Of a DNA stretch of 64,000 bases, positions 60,348 through 64,000 are shown one piece after another. This DNA comes from Melioribacteraceae bacterium. GTDB taxonomy: Bacteria; Bacteroidota; Ignavibacteria; Ignavibacteriales; Melioribacteraceae. A program made the position numbers and the translations under genes. Each line of letters starts with the position of its first letter. The first letter of the stretch is position 1. The notes under the pieces are model-generated. The model had not been told where the DNA came from. It saw only the letters and a list, made by a program, of their open reading frames with translations, and searched no databases. The stretch is from assembly GCA_015493615.1 (NCBI GenBank), contig WGCV01000022.1:1-64000 (forward strand), written 5' to 3'.

Positions 60348-61385
60348 ATGATTTTATCAATCGACACTTACGGCGCTTACCTTCACGTAAAGGACGATAT
60401 GTTTGAAGTCCGCATAAAAAAAGAAGATGAAACAATCAGGAGAAAAATTGCGCCTGCAAAATTAAACGCAATTCATCTTTCCAAAGGAGTAAGCTTAAGC
60501 GTTGACGCAATCGAACTTGCCACGATGCACAACATTGAAATTCTTTTTATGCAGTTTGAAGGAACGCCTTACGGAAGGGTTTGGTCGAGTAAGCTCGGAA
60601 GCACTACAAAAATCAGAAAAAGCCAACTTATCGCAAGCGTAACAAATAGCGGAACGGAGTTCGTAAAGGAATGGATTGTCGCTAAAATTTCCAATCAGAA
60701 AGATTTTCTTAAAAAGCTGAAAAAACACAGGGAGGATAAAGCGGCGCTTTTTGTAAGCGCGATAAACAAAATCGAAAAAAAAGCGGACTCGGTTAAAAAA
60801 CTATCCGGAATCAATATTTATGAAATTGCCGATGAATTACGCGGCTATGAAGGTTCGGCGGGAAAAGAGTATTTTCGAGTTTTGGGACAAATACTTTCCG
60901 AGGAATACCGGTTCGACAGCCGCTCGTTTCGTCCCGCAAAAGATCCGTTTAATTCATTTCTTAACTATGCTTACGGCGTGCTTTATTCTAAGATTGAACG
61001 CGCTTTATTGATTGCGGGCGTCGATCCCTATCTCGGTTTTCTGCATCGGGACGATTATAACCAGAAATCGATGGTGTTCGATTTTATCGAGCCGTACAGA
61101 GTTTGGGCGGACGAAACGGTTTTTAAACTCTTTTCCGCCAAAAAAGTAAATAAAAGTCATACGGAAAAAATTTCCGGAGGATTTTCATTGAATAAAAACG
61201 GAAAAATATTGCTAATGGAATCAATAAATAAATTTATGGAAGAAGATAAAGTAAAATACAAAGGGCGGAATCAGTCAAGAAACAACATTATTCAGTTAGA
61301 CGCGCATTCGTTTGCCGCCAAACTGATTAAGAAAAAATTAAAACCGGAGGATATAGAAAATTATGATTTGCTGGGTGATGTATGA
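60348..61385 (+). CDS. cas1: CRISPR integrase Cas1
   Basis: Metal-dependent integrase that inserts new spacers. It has 345 residues. The catalytic residues are visible as E168 (GYEGSAGKEYF), H233 (LGFLHRDDYNQ) and E248 (FDFIEPYR). Type I-B-like sequence (MILSIDTYGAYLHVKDDMFE). It heads a separate cas1-cas2-cas4 unit and overlaps cas2 by 23 nt. Confidence 0.96.
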   Translation: MILSIDTYGAYLHVKDDMFEVRIKKEDETIRRKIAPAKLNAIHLSKGVSLSVDAIELATMHNIEILFMQFEGTPYGRVWSSKLGSTTKIRKSQLIASVTNSGTEFVKEWIVAKISNQKDFLKKLKKHREDKAALFVSAINKIEKKADSVKKLSGINIYEIADELRGYEGSAGKEYFRVLGQILSEEYRFDSRSFRPAKDPFNSFLNYAYGVLYSKIERALLIAGVDPYLGFLHRDDYNQKSMVFDFIEPYRVWADETVFKLFSAKKVNKSHTEKISGGFSLNKNGKILLMESINKFMEEDKVKYKGRNQSRNNIIQLDAHSFAAKLIKKKLKPEDIENYDLLGDV

Positions 61386-61653
61386 CATCAAAGACGATAG
61401 GGCAAGAACGAAGATTTCGAAAGCTTGCGAAAAAGCGGGACTTAACAGAGTGCAGTATTCGGTTTTTCTCGGAACGCTTGAAAAGTCTTTTTTAGATGAG
61501 TTGCAGATAAGAATCGAGGAATTGATAAATGCGGAAAAAGATTCGGTTTATATATTCCCGATGAGCAAAAACGAACTTAGGGAAACCGTTTTATTGGGGC
61601 AGGCGTTCGATAAAAAAATGATTACCGATGAAGTAAAACAATTATTTATGTGA
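61363..61653 (+). CDS. cas2: CRISPR adaptation protein Cas2
   Basis: Bridges the Cas1 dimers in the adaptation complex. It has 96 residues with a ferredoxin fold: MICWVMYDIKDDRARTKISK carries the conserved Asp8, then LNRVQYSVFLGTL. The ATG at 61363 gives a normal N-terminal strand; a later ATG at 61378 would delete it. It overlaps cas1 by 23 nt. Confidence 0.95.
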   Translation: MICWVMYDIKDDRARTKISKACEKAGLNRVQYSVFLGTLEKSFLDELQIRIEELINAEKDSVYIFPMSKNELRETVLLGQAFDKKMITDEVKQLFM

Positions 61654-61660
61654 GAAATAA

Positions 61661-62248
61661 ATGGAAACGGAAAGTTTATCGATAACGCCCTCGCATATTA
61701 TCGAATATTTGTATTGTCCGCGATACATTTATTTTATGTATGTGCTTTCAGTTCCTCAGCGCGAAGAACTTTACTATAAAGCAATGAAAGGAAGAGAAAT
61801 TCATCAGAGGAAAACAGTTGTAAATCCGGAGTATTTGAGGAAAAAAATAAAAGTAATTTCAAAGGAAGTCGAAGTGTATTTGACCGGAAAAAATTTGCGG
61901 GGCATTGTTGACGAGGTATTGTTTTTATCTGATGGAACGGCAAGTCCGCTTGACTATAAATTTGCTCGCTACAATGAGAGAATTTACAAAACTTACCATA
62001 CGCAAGCGCATTGTTATGCTAAGTTAATAATGGAAAATTATAAAGTGGGAGTAAAAAAAGCGTTTCTTGTATTTATCCGGAGTAAGAATAAAGTGGTTGA
62101 ATTCGATATAACAGATAAGGGAATAGCGAAAGTAGATTTATATATCAATGAAATCGGCGAAATAATCGAGAATAACAGATTCCCGAGAGGAACAAGCTCA
62201 AAATCGAAATGCCTTACCTGTACATATCGGAATATTTGTGTCAGATAA
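61661..62248 (+). CDS. cas4: CRISPR adaptation nuclease Cas4
   Basis: RecB-like, Fe-S nuclease that trims prespacers and selects the PAM. It has 195 residues. The cluster ligands are C19 (YLYCPRYIYF) and C184, C187 and C193 (KCLTCTYRNICVR); the RecB nuclease motifs are GIVDEVLFLSDG and PLDYKFARYNE, then TYHTQAHCYAKL. It is placed after cas2, whereas most type I-B loci have cas4 before cas1. Confidence 0.95.
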   Translation: METESLSITPSHIIEYLYCPRYIYFMYVLSVPQREELYYKAMKGREIHQRKTVVNPEYLRKKIKVISKEVEVYLTGKNLRGIVDEVLFLSDGTASPLDYKFARYNERIYKTYHTQAHCYAKLIMENYKVGVKKAFLVFIRSKNKVVEFDITDKGIAKVDLYINEIGEIIENNRFPRGTSSKSKCLTCTYRNICVR

Positions 62249-62449
62249 TATTTTTCCCGCATGCAAATTTATTGAAGAAATCGGTTATCTATTTTGTAAG
62301 TGATTGAGAAAAAAGAAGTTGCGGAGAAAAATTTTTCGGAAGAACTTAATTTTACGCGAAAAATCAAATCAAAAACCTGTTATTATATTTAATTTAAAAT
62401 TACTATTTTTGCTTAAAGTATTTGAAATAAACGGCTTATATCGCGGGCT
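62249..62449 (+). promoter_or_regulatory. CRISPR leader
   Basis: About 200 AT-rich bases between cas4 and the first repeat, with A/T tracts near 62340-62410 and no gene. Its position upstream of repeat 1, with the repeats ending in ATTGAAAC on the distal side, identifies it as the leader. No single promoter is certain. Confidence 0.7.
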
Positions 62450-64000
62450 GTTTTTGAATGAAGTCCAATAAAACAAGGATTGAAACTTGCGGGAATAGAC
62501 CGGAAAACGGCGTCCGTCAACGGGTTTTTGAATGAAGTCCAATAAAACAAGGATTGAAACTATGCATCGGCAGATTATGGGCGTAAAAGACCCAAAGTTT
62601 TTGAATGAAGTCCAATAAAACAAGGATTGAAACTTGCGGGAATAGACCGGAAAACGGCGTCCGTCAACGTTTTTGAATGAAGTCCAATAAAACAAGGATT
62701 GAAACCGACAGAGACCGTTTTTGAGACTTACACAAGCGTCGCGTTTTTGAATGAAGTCCAATAAAACAAGGATTGAAACTGGTCGTGTGATTGAAGTTCT
62801 ATCGTAGCATTACGCAGTTTTTGAATGAAGTCCAATAAAACAAGGATTGAAACCGGATGTTGATGTGCGTTCCATTTTCGATTGCTGTTGTTTTTGAATG
62901 AAGTCCAATAAAACAAGGATTGAAACAGGAGAGAGGAAAAGGAGAGAGAAATGAAAAGAATTGTTTTTGAATGAAGTCCAATAAAACAAGGATTGAAACT
63001 GGATAAGGGGAAAGCCTATATCGAAGCGATAAGAGTTTTTGAATGAAGTCCAATAAAACAAGGATTGAAACTTTTTCATCTCCTCTCTCAAGGATCCGAC
63101 GCTATCAAGTTTTTGAATGAAGTCCAATAAAACAAGGATTGAAACTACAACTTTTTAAGCTCTAATGGCTGATTGGAGTTTGTTTTTGAATGAAGTCCAA
63201 TAAAACAAGGATTGAAACTCCGGTGTTAAGTGGCGTTTTTCTATTGGCAGAAGTGTTTTTGAATGAAGTCCAATAAAACAAGGATTGAAACGTGTTAATA
63301 ATTCAGTTTAGTGGTAGTTTTCGGCACTGTTTTTGAATGAAGTCCAATAAAACAAGGATTGAAACAAATTGAGGTTCATAAGTTCAGAGACAATGTCGTT
63401 TGTTTTTGAATGAAGTCCAATAAAACAAGGATTGAAACGAAAGGGCTGCGTATTCTTCGCTTGCCGTCCAAAAGGTTTTTGAATGAAGTCCAATAAAACA
63501 AGGATTGAAACAACCACGCAAAGAAAAGCGGAATCCAATCGTTTTCTGTTTTTGAATGAAGTCCAATAAAACAAGGATTGAAACCCCATACAGAACAATG
63601 GTAAGCCGCACCGGAAGTTGTTTTTGAATGAAGTCCAATAAAACAAGGATTGAAACTCCAATGCCTTTAACTCAGCCTCTACAGCCGCAATGTTTTTGAA
63701 TGAAGTCCAATAAAACAAGGATTGAAACCGGCTGCTTGATAAGTGTCATAGAACCAGCCGCCTAGTTTTTGAATGAAGTCCAATAAAACAAGGATTGAAA
63801 CTTGATTATCTGCAAAATGCCTTTGAGCTTCCGGAGGTTTTTGAATGAAGTCCAATAAAACAAGGATTGAAACATCTCGGCGTTTGCCTCTTTTTTCTCC
63901 TCGTATTTGTTTTTGAATGAAGTCCAATAAAACAAGGATTGAAACATAGAAAATGGAATTGATTCTTTTTTTATTTGGTTTGTTTTTGAATGAAGTCCAA
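62450..64000 (+). CRISPR. Type I-B CRISPR array, at least 22 repeats, continues past the window
   Basis: The repeat is 37 nt, from GTTTTTGAATGAAGTCC to AATAAAACAAGGATTGAAAC. Twenty-one full copies, all apparently identical, begin at 62450, 62524, 62597, 62669, 62743 and so on to 63909; the 22nd (63982) is cut by the window end. The 21 spacers are 35-37 nt. The terminal ATTGAAAC would be the 8-nt crRNA 5' handle, so transcription is on the plus strand. Spacer 1 (62487-62523) and spacer 3 (62634-62668) are near-identical. Repeats show no degeneration, which fits an active array. Confidence 0.99.

Noticed and set aside
62369-63947. Series of minus-strand open frames with repeating FQSLFYWTSFKN / MDFIQK peptides
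   Set aside because: They are translations of the CRISPR repeat on the reverse strand and of the spacers between; not genes.

Overview
This 64-kb window looks like a chromosomal segment of a bacterium from the Bacteroidota/Chlorobiota/Ignavibacteriota group, most likely an Ignavibacteria-like lineage. The reasons are: a Na+-translocating NADH:quinone reductase operon; a short primary sigma factor without region 1.1; a gene remnant that reads like a type IX secretion (Por) C-terminal sorting domain; and clear Shine-Dalgarno sequences with many TTG starts, which argues against a typical Bacteroidia genome. The assignment is inference from gene content; no 16S rRNA is present.

Layout. 0.4-7.7 kb: nqrABCDEF, a CBS-domain gene and apbE (the flavin transferase that matures NqrB/NqrC). 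7.7-9.3 kb, minus strand: an aldo/keto reductase and a REP-associated (RAYT/Y1) transposase that carries a perfect 28-bp palindrome inside its frame. 9.5-40.6 kb: one almost unbroken transcription/translation supercluster. It runs tRNA-Tyr, tRNA-Gly, tRNA-Thr, rpmG, tRNA-Trp, secE-nusG-rplKAJL-rpoBC, rpsL-rpsG-fusA-tuf, then the S10, spc and alpha operons to rplQ. A tRNA-Gln gene lies between rplR and rpsE, and a strong terminator follows rplQ. 40.8-43.3 kb: engB and a membrane GAF protein with a degenerate GGDEF domain. 43.5-47.3 kb: a tightly overlapping gene string, deoB - 47-aa protein - PIN-like protein - two EutN/CcmL shell-vertex proteins - primary sigma factor - NlpC/P60 lipoprotein. 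47.3-52.9 kb: an outer-membrane-type protein, a 933-aa PAS histidine kinase with a pseudo-receiver, and repeat-rich intergenic DNA with gene remnants. 52.9-64.0 kb: a type I-B CRISPR-Cas locus and its array, which runs off the window end.

The CRISPR locus is cas8b-cas7-cas5-cas3-cas6, a 438-bp repeat-filled gap, cas1-cas2-cas4, a leader and at least 22 repeats of 37 nt. Three details stand out. An orphan 59-codon N-terminal cas8b piece sits just ahead of the intact, more AT-rich cas8b. A strong internal ribosome-binding site in cas8b predicts a separate Cas11 small subunit. Leader-proximal spacers 1 and 3 match over 35 nt but differ by 2 nt at the 3' end.

The least explained coding arrangement is the deoB/PIN/EutN-CcmL/sigma string: two microcompartment pentamer genes with no hexamer gene anywhere in the window. 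A family of about 150-175-bp elements with terminal inverted repeats (three copies and one lone end) and blocks of REP-like hairpins occupy the accessory intergenic regions.
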